NCBI GenBank assembly: GCA_021234535.1 | Contig: CM037850.1 | Span: 19,171,388 to 19,235,387 of the forward strand | Source: Stichopus chloronotus | Taxonomy: Eukaryota; Echinodermata; Holothuroidea; Aspidochirotida; Stichopodidae | Direction of reading: 5' to 3' | DNA: 64,000 nt | Shown here: in pieces, positions 12,101-24,952 of the stretch | How positions within the stretch are numbered: position 1 is the stretch's first letter | Layout of the letters: each line of letters starts with the position of its first letter | Notes under the pieces: generated by a model | Told to the model about the DNA's origin: nothing | What the model saw: the letters and a program-made list of their open reading frames with translations, nothing else | Databases searched by the model: none | Made by a program: the position numbers and the translations under genes

Positions 12101-15100
12101 CATAATATCCCTTCCATAATATGACGAAAGCAAATTTTTGAAGCACGGATTTTGACTTCTGCTTAAGTCTTTGTGTGAAAATTTAAATTGGCTTTTAATC
12201 ACTAAATCAACACTACAACAGAGGAGAGTAATTCAATATTATGGTTATCATAGCAAAACATATTTATCTACTCTCAAATGTTCATAAGAGGAGGGATACT
12301 AGCGGGTGGAGGGAGTGCTCCGGTCACGAAAAGAGAACAGATAACGGAGTCGTAACACCAACAGACTAGTAACAAGCTAAATGCACAATGGTCATAGCAT
12401 TGTCTACAGCAAGTGGGGTTTAGTGGTCTGTCTTAGAGAGCCCAATGAGTTCAGACCCAAGGCTCTGGTGGAAGTCCATAGAAGCACCAAAGGCTCTTGA
12501 GAATACCGTAAAGGCATCGGATGAGAGTGTGACTACCGGAGACCAGTGGAGAACCGTTAATGAAATGGACCATATACATTATATATAAAATACGCCTATC
12601 ACCGATTAACCACTACCCGAGCCCCGTAAAAACCGCGGGCGTGTCACCCACCCTTTCATGTGACCGTTTTAAGGGTCGTCTGTCTATCTGAAACGCCGAC
12701 CGATGCCATGAAATCGGACAAATACTTTTGTTCAAAATGCAGGATTCAATTAAAAATATCTAATGATTTAAAGGAATTTGGCAATCCTTCTCAGCTAAGA
12801 ACATGATAACGTACGGCCCATGGTGATTTTTAGGGGTTCAGCAATGAAATGTAGCATCTCTCAGTAAACGACACGGGGTAGGTACTAACTGGGAAATTTG
12901 CCTCCCTCTTGTTTACTGAATGCAATAGGACAGCAGTGACCCTGTGGAATAAATACAACAACCAGGACATTTTTTTTTAGAACTCCTGATTCTCATGCAG
13001 TCATTGAAACATACCATTGTCACATTCCCTGTGCTCTTTCTGTTAAGGGGAGGGCAATATACCGTAGTCGAATATATTGACGGAAGTTTTTTTGCGATAA
13101 ATGGTAGTGATTTACTGGCGAATCGCTGGATGAGGGTAACCAGAATTTCATCTGAACCCGACTGCTTCCATTAACCGTGAAGCTCTCTGTGACCTAGTCC
13201 AAAAAAAAAAAAAAAAAAAAAAAACAGATTCTGAACACGACAGGGGGGGGGGGGGAGGAGTAGATCCATACGTCAAAACTTTCTCTTGGTTCACCTCTGG
13301 GCATTCAATAAATCATATTTTTTTCAAATAAACAAAACTATAATCACAAAATAAGACCTAATCATTTCAGTGATATGTTTTATCTGGTATCATGCTGAAG
13401 TAATATTTTTCACATTTATTTAGCTTGTCACTAGCTGTTACCACACTGAATGGTTGAATGACTTGATCTACGTACATAATTCCTAGCAATATCCTTATTT
13501 GGTTCAAGCAAATGTTTCGTTAGTAGGTTCAAAAAGATATACTTATGTTTCATTGTGCTGAAGGTTGTGTGACGTGATCGTAAAATATCGGCTTCATTTA
13601 AAAAGTTGCAGAATGACAATCCAAATGAAAATCCGTTGAAATGTGTTTCCATCTATTAACGGTTTTTGAGACATTGTTTTTCAGGGTTTCAGGAAAATAT
13701 TAGTGTAATGACGTGGAGTGTTGCACAATGTCAGTATTGCCTTCGTTAGGCCAAAATATATTATCTCTTCATTAGTACTGGCATTCACATTGGTTAGTGG
13801 TATAAATATTTGTAAAGACCAAAATACATACATTTTGAACAAAACCCTGCGGAGATACAAATTTCTCAATTGTTCGTAGGTAAATAAGGGATAAATTAAG
13901 GTATACATAACACGCAAATATCTCTCTTGACGGCATGAATCTGCATATTTATTAATAATGCAGGTATAGGACAGGAATTTGCCGGTTGAATTGTCACCAT
14001 CGGACGGATTTTGATGTAGCTAATTCCAAACATTCAATGGGTAATACAACCATTATTATAAAAATGTCATTTTTTGTGATGTCACGACGTCTCAGTTCAT
14101 TGTAAATTGTCACAAAAGATGCAGAGTAGCTCATATTACACAACACACACAAGGATCCATTGTTTTGGTTACATATCTGGAGCAATTTTAGACAGGCAGT
14201 TGCATGGACTTGACGTAACTGCTTTGGAGAAATGAAACTGTACGGGGTAATGAGTCATTGTAAGAATTGATTTAAGTACATGATTCCTAACAATGACGGT
14301 AAGGAACGCCTATATAACAATTGCCTTTGTTACAAAATGATGCTCCAAACGAAGATTAGTTGAAATATGTTACTATCTATTGCAATACGGTTTCTGAGAT
14401 AGGGCTGTAAAAAAATGATGAAAATGTAAATATGGTGACGTTTAGCGTTGCACAATGTCGGTATTTTTTAAAGTCTATCCATTATTTATGTAATGTCTAA
14501 AGTAGTACCCCATTTCACATTTGGTGAGCGATATCAATATTTGTAAAGGAGATGGTATGTATTTCAAAACAAGGTCCTACGTGCATATTAAATTATCAGT
14601 TTTAATCGAGTAATTAAGGGATAACATAAAATTTATCATGCGAGTGACTCTCTTGCCGCTATGAATTTGCATAGTTAGTCAACGTTTATTCATAGTGTTC
14701 GTATAGGACAGGAAGTGGCCTGTACAATCTTCAGCATTCGATTGAATTTGATGGAATATGCGACTAAGTTCAACAATTTTAAAGATGACTATACGCAATA
14801 TTACAAAATATCATTTTGATATGGCAAACAGCGTTTAAGTACATTGTGGTTTATCATGCAAATGTTAATGACTCTCCATTTAGTAACACAAAGTTCAACA
14901 ATAATTCCAGTTTGAACAAAAAATCTCACCTGTGATTCCTCGTCGATACTGAAGTTAACATTAAAATATGGAGTTAATATCTGACAGGGGGCAGATGCAG
15001 AACTAGGTGTCCCTCCGAGACAGCCGCATTGATAGTACAAATCATACCGACTAGGATTGACTTTAAGAACATCGTTTTCAGAGCACGCATTAACTGTTCT

Positions 15101-15316
15101 TCCGCATTCACCTTTGCCAATATCTTCGTGCCCTTCACTGTTTGAGATGCGCCAGTAGTGCCCATGACAAATGTCTCTAATTCTACATTCAAGTGTTATG
15201 TTTCGGCCAAGTTCGACCGGTACAGTTTCATCACCATAACTGGATGTGTAGCACTGATTCTTAGCGCACGTTATGCAATGGATGACAGAGAAGATCACAA
15301 ATAGAAATCTATTCAT
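8250..15316 (-). CDS. Gene A: Ig-like transmembrane receptor with ITIM-type tail, three coding exons
   Basis: Joining 15316-14930, 11052-10932 and 9133-8250 gives one 463-residue frame ending in a stop. Residues 1 to about 18 form a signal peptide. An Ig-like domain (about 22-120) has Cys44, Cys50, Trp55, Cys71, Cys78 and Cys97-x-Cys99. A second small cysteine-rich domain (about 130-203) is split by a phase-1 intron. A Thr/Ser-rich stalk follows, then one transmembrane helix (about 270-295) and a basic stop-transfer KGKRKPK. The tail has tyrosines at 324, 361, 394, 416, 438 and 456. LEYVNL and VLYAPV fit the ITIM consensus; the YVN in the first would also fit a Grb2-type SH2 site. In known families such receptors signal through SH2 phosphatases; here ligand and partner are unknown. 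The start ATG at 15316 was chosen because the signal peptide begins there; the frame upstream lacks another ATG. Gene B is its duplicate. Splice sites are predicted from sequence only. Confidence 0.85.
9134..10931 (-). other. Gene A intron 2
   Basis: GT-AG intron of 1798 bases. At 9270-9560 it contains a repeat with recurring TTGTAACAA, TTGCATTTTGG and TTGCAAAATG words in both orientations, which recurs in gene B intron 2 near 41520-41810. No further exon was recognised. Confidence 0.6.
10932..11052 (-). CDS. Gene A exon 2: first half of second cysteine-rich domain
   Basis: A 121-base exon sits between an acceptor TTTAACACAG and a donor TCAG|GTATGT. It starts in phase 0 and leaves one base for the next exon (phase 1). 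It encodes 40 residues including Cys135, Cys156 and Cys166. Gene B has an exon of identical length and phases at 43328-43208, supporting a real exon too short to stand out as an open frame. Confidence 0.8.
11053..14929 (-). other. Gene A intron 1
   Basis: Phase-0 GT-AG intron of about 3.9 kb, colinear with gene B intron 1 except for indels. It holds a well-kept block at 11640-11900 (see findings), a GC-richer block near 12480-12700, a 20+ base A-run at 13201-13224 and a G-run at 13243-13255. No extra exon could be supported; the open frames on either strand of the 11640-11900 block are interrupted in the duplicate. Confidence 0.5.
14930..15316 (-). CDS. Gene A exon 1: signal peptide and Ig-like domain
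   Basis: The exon encodes 129 codons and ends at a consensus donor, CAG|GTGAGA, with the GT at 14929-14928 (phase 0). The hydrophobic leader and the whole first Ig-like domain sit in one exon, which differs from the usual separate leader exon of vertebrate Ig receptors. The exon-1 counterpart in gene B ends at the same donor sequence. Confidence 0.82.
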
Positions 15317-16998
15317 ATTTGCTGGAAAACAGGCTTTGTTGGAAGAAGAATGTTGTCTCACGTAGATATCACATAGCTTTCAAAGTATTCCCTCTAGTTG
15401 AATTGTCAGTTGAACTCAGAATAGACGTTGATTATGTGCCATGATTATGTGTCACAGTCATTAAACGCCGCGACGGTCAATCCATGTAACAAACTAACCT
15501 GGTTATACCTCCAGAGGAAGATAATACCCCAGAGCGGTTTGCAAATCGATCGAATTGGAAAGCGTATTAGTTATATTATGAATATTAATCAGGAAGCCAG
15601 TATATGTGACGAAACTCGTGTACTTCCGTTGTTTGTAAGACGGACGTATCTTTGCATTGCAGCAAGCAACATATAAGTCATGATTACACAGATTGATTTC
15701 TGTGAAATATAAACTCATTGATAAAGTGGGATGCTTCCAACTTGAGGGTCCACATAGTAAATTAAAAAAAAAAAAAAGGTCAAAAGATAAATCTGATAAT
15801 TCATGTAGTATTCAAAATCTATAGAACTGCAACTGTCTATCTCAGACAGTTATCTCTATGCTATCTCAGAAACGTGTCTTTATTTAAATTCCCTCATCCC
15901 GTAACGCCGTATGCCGGACACTTAGGGCAAATTTTCAGAGTGGTGGGGCTGTTGATCTTTACCTTAGAGTGACCGCAAGCTTTGTCAAAAATTAAAAACA
16001 TGGGAATTTAATGTCCAAACTTTGGTAAGGATTTTAAGTGCTTCACTCAGACTATTTGGGAAAAAAAATAGGTTTCAGGTGGCTTACTCTGCCATATGAT
16101 TTCAAGTTCTTGGAACATAAGGACAAAAAGAGTAAAATTCGATTGATATAGTGGTTGAGAGTTTTCATTCAAATAAATCGTGTGTTTCTTTGAACAAACG
16201 AATGGGAGGTATGCTGGTGTTGATTGCTGAGTTAGTCAACACAGTGCTTCCTTTCACCAAATATTGCAATTCTAGATGCCGATCAAAGAGCGACGACTTG
16301 AATAGTATGTTTTTGACCTGTGAGATCTGTACTGTTGTTAACTCATTAAAAAGGAACTCACAGTAAAATCCGTTACTTTTGTACTATGATTTGGGTTTTT
16401 TTTTACTCTTGCTATGCCAATCTTGCCATTCTTCTAAATAATTCCTTTCAGTTTTATTCATTGAATTCTTTTAATCCGGCTATGTACAACCTGTACATTT
16501 GAAATAAAGGAAACAAGTTAAGATCAAACACATGCTACCCTGTTGATTTGTCACTTCACACACAATTACGTTTAAATAAGAACAAATGCAAGCTTTTCCG
16601 ATACATTTGAACTACGGATCTTTCAAACATGTGCGTCTTCTATCACTCGAGATAAATATTGAGCTCATATGCCATACAGCAAACATTGGGAAAGAGGTCT
16701 TTTTATTTTACTAAGTAATTATATAAAGTATAGGACTTGAAATCCAGGTATTTTGTCGAGGAGCTTGAAAATTTCATCAATACCCTAGTCTAAGTTTATG
16801 TTAAAACAACTGATTTTGTGCTAACAAATTATCTCAACGCACAAGAATAGCTCTATAGCCGTGTCCCCATGTAAACCCCTTTAATTGCATTGACGTGTAC
16901 TGTGTTGAACTATATTCCAGTGGTCATTAATGACCAGAATCTTTGATGGGAAGATTATATTAGCTTTATTACCAAATAATATTGTTACCAATGTGTTT

Positions 16999-17029
<31 letters not shown>

Positions 17030-17540
17030 CGTGTGTGTGTGTAGGGGGGGGGGGGGGGGTGTTGGCGTTAATCAATTGTCTTCTTACTACTTTAATTGAA
17101 AACATCTCGACTACACTTTGTAATACTCTTAATCTTCCTTACCATTCGAAGCTCAATATATTTTATGGGGAGGTAATGATTCTTCTAGTATCTAGCCATT
17201 TCTTATTCTAGAAAAGCTGTACTCGTTATATTTTGGCCAAACATTTTAACTGTGATACAACCACCCCTGTTGCATTCAAACATGTTAATGTGTATGACTT
17301 GAATCGGTACTTCATCTGTACTTTTACTTGTTTATGTCTGAAAGACATATTTTGCTCTTCGTCTACTCAACGTCTCTCCGTTTTTGCTGTAAGTTTAAAT
17401 GCACAGGTTTTCTTAATCGAAGTTCAAATACTATATCTTTTCTGTTTGTAGACTGAAATCCTCCCAATAAATTGTTAGATATTGTCGTGCTGAATTCTGG
17501 AATTCCCTATTACCTTCCCACATAACTGACCTAAGCTGCT
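15317..17540. other. 5' flank of gene A
   Basis: This region lies upstream of the gene A start codon and matches 48869-50010 in unit 2. The stretch about 15380-15575 is absent from the corresponding gene B flank. A GT/GC microsatellite and a G-run lie at 16993-17059. No promoter element is clear enough to name, and no gene is seen. Confidence 0.5.
16993..17059. repeat. GT/GC microsatellite followed by a 16-G run
   Basis: Alternating GT with an internal GCGCGCGCGC stretch runs from about 16993 to 17042 and is followed by G at 17044-17059. The open frames overlapping on both strands (Cys/Val and Thr/His runs) are artefacts of this repeat. In unit 2 the site near 49590 is reduced to a short GGGG. 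Confidence 0.9.
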
Positions 17541-18339
17541 CCTTACAGGGATCACGCTAGTTCACCCAAACCAAATTTCGGTGGTGTACTACTGCATGAT
17601 CTCATTTAATAAACATCGAATGTGATTCACAGATTGGCGCTGAAGCATGTTTAAACAAAGACCAATCCAATTGTTTGATCACACTCACATGACGTTGGTT
17701 ACTTCCGTGCTCCCGCACACAAACCAACGGCACACAATCCTAACGTATTGTATACACGGTAACACATGTGGGTGTGTCCGCGTGTGTGTAGTGTGTGATA
17801 TAGCATTTCCATAAACAGAAAATGTTTAACTATGTTTACTGCACATTATACAATGCTCTACCTTCCACTCTATATAAAATACGGTAAGACAGCAGTCTTA
17901 CTGTCTTGAGCCAGACTGGTGGATCAGTTTTCCAAAAGAAACATGGACCAATGCGTTAGCTAAGAGCTATCACTCGTAACTGCCAGTACAAGGAAAAGGA
18001 ATGCCTGTAGTATGGAAACACGGAATCGAGATTAAGATCGGCTTCACGACAGTAGAGTAACTGTTGAAAAGACGGAAGTTAGCTGTTGTGGCCGGCTCAC
18101 CAAACAGCAATGTCATCATGTACCCAAGCGATCTGAACAGTTAGTTACATAAGCCTAGTATTACACTCACAAACTATTTTTTAGCGAAATGCTACTGTAG
18201 GCCTAATTTCACACCGTGACTTCACAGCTAACGTAACGTATCAACTATCTCCCTTTCCTTCCTAAGGACCTAACCAGCGGTCGTTCTCTATCGAAGAGTG
18301 GTCCACGGTCCACCATAAAGCTTCATGTACGGGGAACTC

Positions 18340-18640
18340 AAGCACAATGTATGATATCAGTAAAGGTTACCATTCTGGAGATAAAGTGTGTACAAGGTTT
18401 TCACAGTTTGACCTCAAAAGAAAAAAATGAACTTTGAACTCCACCAAAAGCAACAGGAATATTCAATTCAATATGGTCAACTCACACACTATGTACAAAA
18501 AGAGTCAAGATTACCCTTCTGGAGACATTGTGTATACAAAGTTTTAGCAGTTTTACCTCCGTTGACCTCAAGTGACTTTTGACCTTCACCAAAATAATAA
18601 AATTCTTTTGAACAAAGAACATCTATGGACTACTGTAATG
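18340..18640 (+). repeat. Dispersed repeat, GACCTCA...CTTCACCAAAA type, two adjacent copies
   Basis: Two adjacent copies contain TTCTGGAGA, a TGTGTATACAAAGTTTT-like stretch, TTTGACCTC or TTGACCTC, then TTTGACCTTCACCAAAA or a close variant. The same sequence type recurs near 19965, 21065 and 24350-24510, always on the plus strand. It looks like a short interspersed repeat; the class is not known. Confidence 0.55.
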
Positions 18641-18995
18641 TGAGTATCTAAATATGATATTATTTGCCGATCTATAGAAAGCCATATAGCCATCAGCATC
18701 ATTAGAGTCGTTGAATGGCCAGAATTCAGCTGATGGAGGATAATCATAGTCATTGTCTTCACTGTTTACAGAGCTGATATCACCTGGAGAAGCCATGGAA
18801 GTAGAGAAGACGAGACATGTTGAGCTTCAACTGTAGCTTATGTAAACATGACAAAAAGAAAGCACAGTTGCAAATTTGTACTGCAAATTCTTTTGCATGT
18901 AATTTTGCATGCTTGAGCACGTGGGACAGAATGCAACAATGTATCAACCAACGTACTTTCTAATGTTACAAAATATATATAAACTTGCACTCTTG

Positions 18996-19190
18996 AAACA
19001 ATCTTGTCATTTTTTACTAGAATCTAGTCAAATCTGACAAGATTACCAAGTAAAATATGATTTTACTAGGCTCTCGTCATTTTGACTAGAAAAAATCTAG
19101 TCGTTTTATTTGACGAGAAAATCTAGTCAGATTTGCAGGATATATCTTGTAACTTTAAACATGAATCTAGTCATTTTGATTAGGTCATCA
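18996..19190 (+). repeat. CTAGTC-rich palindromic repeat, left member of an inverted pair
   Basis: The segment starts near TGCACTCTTGAAACAATC and contains many CTAGTC and GACTAG words, several forming short palindromes. An inverted, roughly 80 percent similar version of its first 48 bases lies at 30090-30137. The two could be the ends of one large element or two separate insertions. Confidence 0.5.
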
Positions 19191-19929
19191 GGTTAGACAT
19201 TACATTGTCACAACCATTCTCATTATGAAAAATCCTCTTATTTTTTCCAGTCGATCATGGTCAGTTGGTTATGGAGTGGAGTTGACTTTGCAACTGGTAG
19301 ATTCCGGGGCAGGGTGTCAGTGCCATTTTACCCATTAAGTAATCTGTACAATATTGTGATATCTTCTCTGCATCGTTTCCCAAATAACACAGTCACTATA
19401 TGACTTAAAATTGTCTTTCTTTAGTCGAATAATGTGCCTACGAAGAAACATTACATTATAATTTACAAACATAATTTTCTCTATTCAGTTTAGAGATCTT
19501 GTTGTTGATATAAATGTCTTCCAAATAGCTTATATACAAGATTAGTTAATGTAACATTAGGTACGTTGCCCTACAAAGGTAAGTAACAAATTTGGCAAGA
19601 AGTATACTTTAAAACTCTTTAGTTTCACTTTTTTATTTCGCTTATCGCATGCTGAGCTGAAAGCACAAGAAAAAGCATACTCCGGTTAAAATGTCAGATC
19701 CACTTAGTCGTAGGCACCATTCAAACACGAGTTGAAGAAGTAACAGGAATACCACTTGGTTCGATGATGCAGCCCGAAATAGATGTCATAAGGAAAAAAA
19801 TGCAATGTGCAAATTATAAATGTACAGTCTAACATCATCATATGACACTTATACCAAATATTCTCATAAATGTGGCCCTTCGTTGTTCTACATGATATCA
19901 GTCTCAAATTACCGTTATAGATACATTTA

Positions 19930-20100
19930 TAAGGTTTTTAGTTTGATCTGTCCTGATTTCATTTGAACCTTGACCTTCACCAAAAAGGAGGGAGCTCAGT
20001 ATGATTAATGTGTATGCTAAATATGAGATTAGTCAAAGCAATTATCACTGAAAGTTTTTATACAAGTTTTTCAAATTTTTACTATTACTGACCATTACGT
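19930..20100 (+). repeat. Copy of the GACCTTCACCAAAA dispersed repeat
   Basis: Contains GAACCTTGACCTTCACCAAAA followed by a diverged stretch with AAATATGAGATTAGTC, as expected for the same family as 18340-18640. It is decayed and truncated. Confidence 0.4.
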
Positions 20101-21056
20101 TCAAGACAAGTCGCAGCCCCGGTTCTCTCCTTATCGATTTCACGTTTGACTTGCTTTAGCATACACATCAGATCAATACAATTAATACGATTGATATACA
20201 TCAAAGTCATTGTGGTTAAAATTATTTATATTTAAAGTGAAATAGGGCGTTTAGAATACACCAACATTACATGCAAGAGAAAATAGCGGTAATCATTGTT
20301 AACCATTCAGTTTCATCAATAAACATCTACGAAAGCTTCATCTCCTCAAAACATTATGCATGTGATGAGTAACGGAAGATGCATCATTTGGATTTTGAAA
20401 AGTTTGGGTGAAAAAATTGTGTTGAGTAAGAAATAACTGATTTTCTATCTGTGAGGAGCTTACCTCTTGACAAGAAGGCTACTGTCCTTCCTTATTTTGA
20501 ATAATCTATCATTCCACTTCCACAAACATTGGTTTCAAAAGTATAGATGTTTTCTTTCAAACAAACGCCTTATTTCCCTTTAAGAAAAAAGAAAGTACAG
20601 CAGAGTTCAGCACACGTTAAGTTGCTGGACTGTCTTCAGTTTCAGCACAAAATGGAGTACCAGAACAATAGAAGTAGTGGCATACTTCTGTACATTACAT
20701 TGAACCTAGATCAAACACCAAAGTCAAAAACTTTTCTTCCATTCTGGTATTTAATGTGCTCTAACAACAAATCCCATATCCCTGATCAATGTGAGATATT
20801 GTTAGTTGTTTTGGTGAGACAGAAGTTTTTAAAATGAGGACTCATTTTATCCAAAATGTTAGCATTTCTTTTTATTGTAACAAACATTCCTCAACATTTT
20901 GTTAATTTTGTGGTAATCTCACACAAACTATACAGTTTTGAACAGATCTCTGTCTTAGCCATTTTATAACACTTAAATTAAGTATGTTGGTTGAATGGTT
21001 GCATAACTATGATTTTTTAACTCTTGTGCATGAGGGGGGGGGGGGGGGGGTACATA

Positions 21057-21215
21057 GTGTGGCATCCACCAAAAACAATAGGCTTTGTACTCAGTGTGTC
21101 CTCCAACATACCAAATGTGGGATCAGGCCAACCTTCGTTTCTTGAGATATCCTGAAATGCATCATAAACACACGAACACACTCACACAGATTTGTTTTCG
21201 CTTCATTCCGAAGAC
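21057..21215 (+). repeat. Copy of the CCACCAAAAACAATAGG dispersed repeat
   Basis: Begins with CCACCAAAAACAATAGGC, continues through CCTCCAACATACCAAATGTG and TTTCTTGAGATATCCTGAAA, and ends in a CA-rich tail with CACACAGATTTG. It is the most complete 3' part of the family in this window. Confidence 0.5.
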
Positions 21216-24200
21216 CGTATTGTGCTTTCTTTTGTTTTATTCTTCCTCAACCCTAACCTTAACAATAGGCTGTTTATTGTTATCTTGAGATGACCGGAGA
21301 AATCTATTGCATTTTCTACAGAGGGCCTGAAATCTATTGTTTCGGTCCTCGATCCAACCCGAAAACAAGGGCACACATGCATACACATTCACATACACAT
21401 ACAAGCCAACGTTTTCATTTTCTTTTAAAACCAAAAATGTGAAACACCAAAAACAATGCAACAGTCGATCTAAATTTTAACCAATCACTTTGGAAGATCT
21501 AACTATAACAAGTTCTTGGGAAAAAGGTTGGAAACTTCATCGCAATCTTCTCTACATTTCCTTTGTCCTAGAAACACAAGAGATAAAATTCCTTAAGGCC
21601 AGGATGCTGAGTTGGTCTTTCCTTTATCTTCGCCGACTTCATTTACATTTTTCTGTAACAAGTCCCATGAATTGATAGATTATCAGTGGAAATCAATATA
21701 AAAAATATAACATAGCTTAAAACACGTCGAAGGCATGGAAAACTGAATTGGCTGGCACTGTCTTTCTTTCAAAGATTTCTAACTGCTGTTCAGGCTTAAT
21801 GTTAGTGCCAAGAAGCAGCACAAATGGCTAAGTCTGTCCAACTCCTGTAAAAAAAAAATGGGCAACTTGGTTCCAATCTGCCTTAGAGAAATTAAGGAAA
21901 TGCATTTCCAAATCTATTATGACTCAGCTTAAATTAAGCGTACATCCACCCAATGCAGTCAGTCATACAGGGTGTCCTAGATAACCATTCACGTGTACTT
22001 TAAAACCTGTATACTTGGTGCAATTTGTGAGGTTGAAATTGTGAAAAGCAACAGAATGAGAGAGAAAAAAAAACTTCAATGGAATGGGAGCAAGGAACAA
22101 GAGGCCACCTTTTATGCAGCCTAACCACTTAGAGATTGAACCGAAAGTGACTAGGTACACAGAACTATTCAGCCTGTCGTATCTGACTATACTGAAAATC
22201 AACCAGTTTACTTTTTAAGCCACTGCTGACTCAAAATAACATTCATTTTTTGGCGGACTGAATGTTAACTACATACACCAAGTTTCATAAGAAGCTAATA
22301 TACTATAAATTTGCATAAGTTATGCAAATGACTTTAATTACCATATTTAATAGTGACAATCCAATTAGTTTGAAATCCCGTGATCCGTTTACCTTACATG
22401 AAGCTACAGCAACATTACTAACTTAAAAGGTAATGAAAAACCATCTTAAAAAGCTTTGACAATCTTTTTTTTTTTCATTCATACTGAAATAACACTCTTA
22501 TTATCATCTTGTGTACTAAAAATCTGATGGGAATGTAAACACTTAGGTGTCTCAAACTCAGGGGAATAGACATCAGATGGGAAATGAATAGCCTGAATAG
22601 CCTTTACTCAACAGGATTAGCAGGTGCCTACTCAAGTTAGTATGAGATTAGCTTACGTGAAGTATATACCATGAAGTATACTTTGACCATATTGGCCATT
22701 TTGAATATGGTTTATACCAGCAAACTTACACCGTGGAAAGTAGAATGAGCGTGAAAAGTCTTAACACATTTACTGTTTTTTTAATCAAAAGTTAAATCTC
22801 ACAACCTTTCAACAAGAGAAATATGATTTTTAAAAGTAACTGCTGGACTTTTTATTTTTATTTGATATTTGCATTTATTACAACTTGTAACAGCTTCCAA
22901 TCCCATTAAGTTGGGGTGTTGACTTAAGGTTGACTATGAAGTGTCCTTCTGTGACATTTTCTATTTTCACAAATATTAAAAATTAAGAACTGATGGAACG
23001 TTCCTATTTAATAAGTCATCTAGCATTTAGCTATGATTTAGTTATAAGTACTTTGTTTTCCAAAATCACTGTACCTCTTACTTGATAGAAGGGCATCTTT
23101 ATTTTATTTTTTTAAAGTAACCAATACGTTAACCCACTCTATGAGCCATTGGTTGAGATTATATTGCAATGCAACAGATGAAAATATAACGAAAACTGAA
23201 CATGCCTATATTTTACATCCGTTTTGTTAATTAACAGTCTGGATATTAATTATAACACGATCACAAACACACATGCAACTTTTTGTTACATTTGCAAGTT
23301 TAGAAGAAAAACCGGTTTTCTTTCAGAAGACTCCTTCAGTCCTGTGTAAAAAATGTCACCATTTGGATGAAATTAAATTTGCTATCCTGCAATCTTTACC
23401 GTAAAAGTCTGTCTGTTAAAAATGTACTTAGAGGCGTCTGGATCAGAGCTTATTTTCATTCAACTCCTCCAATCAGACTGCTGGTCTGCAGATAGTAGTA
23501 TTCTCTCTGCATAGGTTGGCCATTTCATCAACATGTTGTCACAATGCTTTGGAAAGACGCTTCCGAAATCTTGCTCAACCTATGAAATCAGGTAACACTG
23601 TTTTTATGAATATATTGTGTAGACTGAAGAACACATATTTAAAAAAAAAACTCAAATCATATTTGCAATTCTTGAGACCGACATAAAAATTCCTCTTCTT
23701 GACAGACTGATGGTTTGTTTCTGTTTCAGGCTTATTCACTCACATGTCTGTGGAAAGATAGTTTCGCAGTTAACAGTTTAGCCACAATACAATTTGGCAA
23801 AACATTTTTTACTGTACTTAACCTAAGGATTAGTTTTCGTGTGCTTGTCATGCCTAATGCAAGCAGGTTAAGTCATGTCATGTACATAGAATGAGTATAT
23901 TTTTGGCTAAATCATTAAACGCATGAATTTGGATCTCTGTTCACAAGTCAATTCTGCACATTATAGTACAGTCACTTATTTCTTAAACATCCGAAGTATA
24001 TTACTGGAAGGTGGCATGTGCAAACAGTGATCCTTTTACATGTCAGTGATGACAAGATGTGACAATGTGGCTTCAAAATATTATACAACTGTTATCTAGG
24101 AAGAGGTCCACAAATGTCACGTTTGCTGTCAATACCAATCTCTATTAAAGATAGTTAACGCTACGATTTTAACATTTGCCTTAGTATGAAAACAGTAACA

Positions 24201-24289
24201 GATGATTTTCTCAGTCTCCCATGTGACAATTCAAATAACAGAGATCATCTACTCAACAACTGCTACCGATGTTGACAGTTTGAAGTTAT

Positions 24290-24540
24290 ATCTACATTCA
24301 GCTGCTGAGAAGCCTGAGATGTCTTCCTTAAGAGGTTTTCAAACTTACCTATTGTGACCTCACATGACCTTTAACCTCCATAAAAACCGATAGGAATCAT
24401 CTTCTCACAGTGGACTACCAACACACCCACTTTGAAGTTTAAGTACTTTTCCTTCCTTACATGGTTTTCAAATTTCGTCCTCTGTTGACCTCACATGACC
24501 TTTCACATAATACCGACACTGCTGGCAACTCAGCAACTAA
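24290..24540 (+). repeat. Copies of the GACCTCACATGACCTTT dispersed repeat
   Basis: GACCTCACATGACCTTTAACC followed by CCATAAAAACCGATAGG occurs near 24357, and GACCTCACATGACCTTT again near 24490, giving two adjacent truncated copies as at 18340-18640. Confidence 0.5.
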
Positions 24541-24952
24541 ATTGATAAAGACCACAAGAAAACATGGACTTAACAACCATGTTTAAACATCACATGGAAA
24601 ATAAATACACTTTATCTTCACTCATTTTGGTGTGAGCATACATTGTTAGTGTCATTGTGAGACATACTTGACTAATTCAACAAGCCTTGCTCCGAGCTAT
24701 AGTATTTTTACAGTATTGTAAATAATGTGGTGTGCAAGGCTCACCCTGTAGCTAAAGGTTAGGCAATTTCCTAATACAATTTCTCACCTTTATTACACTC
24801 TTTAGATTGATTTTGTCAACAACATCATTTTTCTTGCTGGTCAACAACATTATTTACATATATTTATCAATCATGTACCTCAAACTTTGGGTCTCATAAT
24901 CCATTTGTATCTGTCGGTGTAGGTAACGTGAGGATGCAACTCATCTTCCTCT

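Larger units (their letters stand above)
1..17540. repeat. Duplicated block, unit 1
   Basis: Long stretches of this interval recur in the same order and orientation at about 35465-50010, including exons, introns and flanks. The match starts at or before base 1 (paired with 35465) and fades near 17540 (paired with about 50010). Unit 1 carries private insertions at 801-1358 and about 2967-4966, and a private internal repeat near 5570-5990. The left limit cannot be seen because the window begins inside the match. Confidence 0.85.

Noticed and set aside
13201..13255. A-run and G-run taken as possible retroelement tail
   Set aside because: The A-run is inside colinear unit sequence and also present, shorter, in unit 2, so it is a simple repeat and not a fresh insertion.
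14974..15192. Second minus-strand frame inside gene A exon 1
   Set aside because: It overlaps the Ig-like exon in another frame, lacks a signal peptide and splice agreement, and is not kept in gene B.
16881..17211. Open frames on both strands over the GT/GC microsatellite
   Set aside because: The proteins are only translated dinucleotide repeat (Cys/Val or Thr/His runs), and the site is reduced in unit 2.
17872..17910. TATATAAA followed by a possible transcription start
   Set aside because: No coding exon or conserved sequence follows, and such AT-rich boxes are common here.
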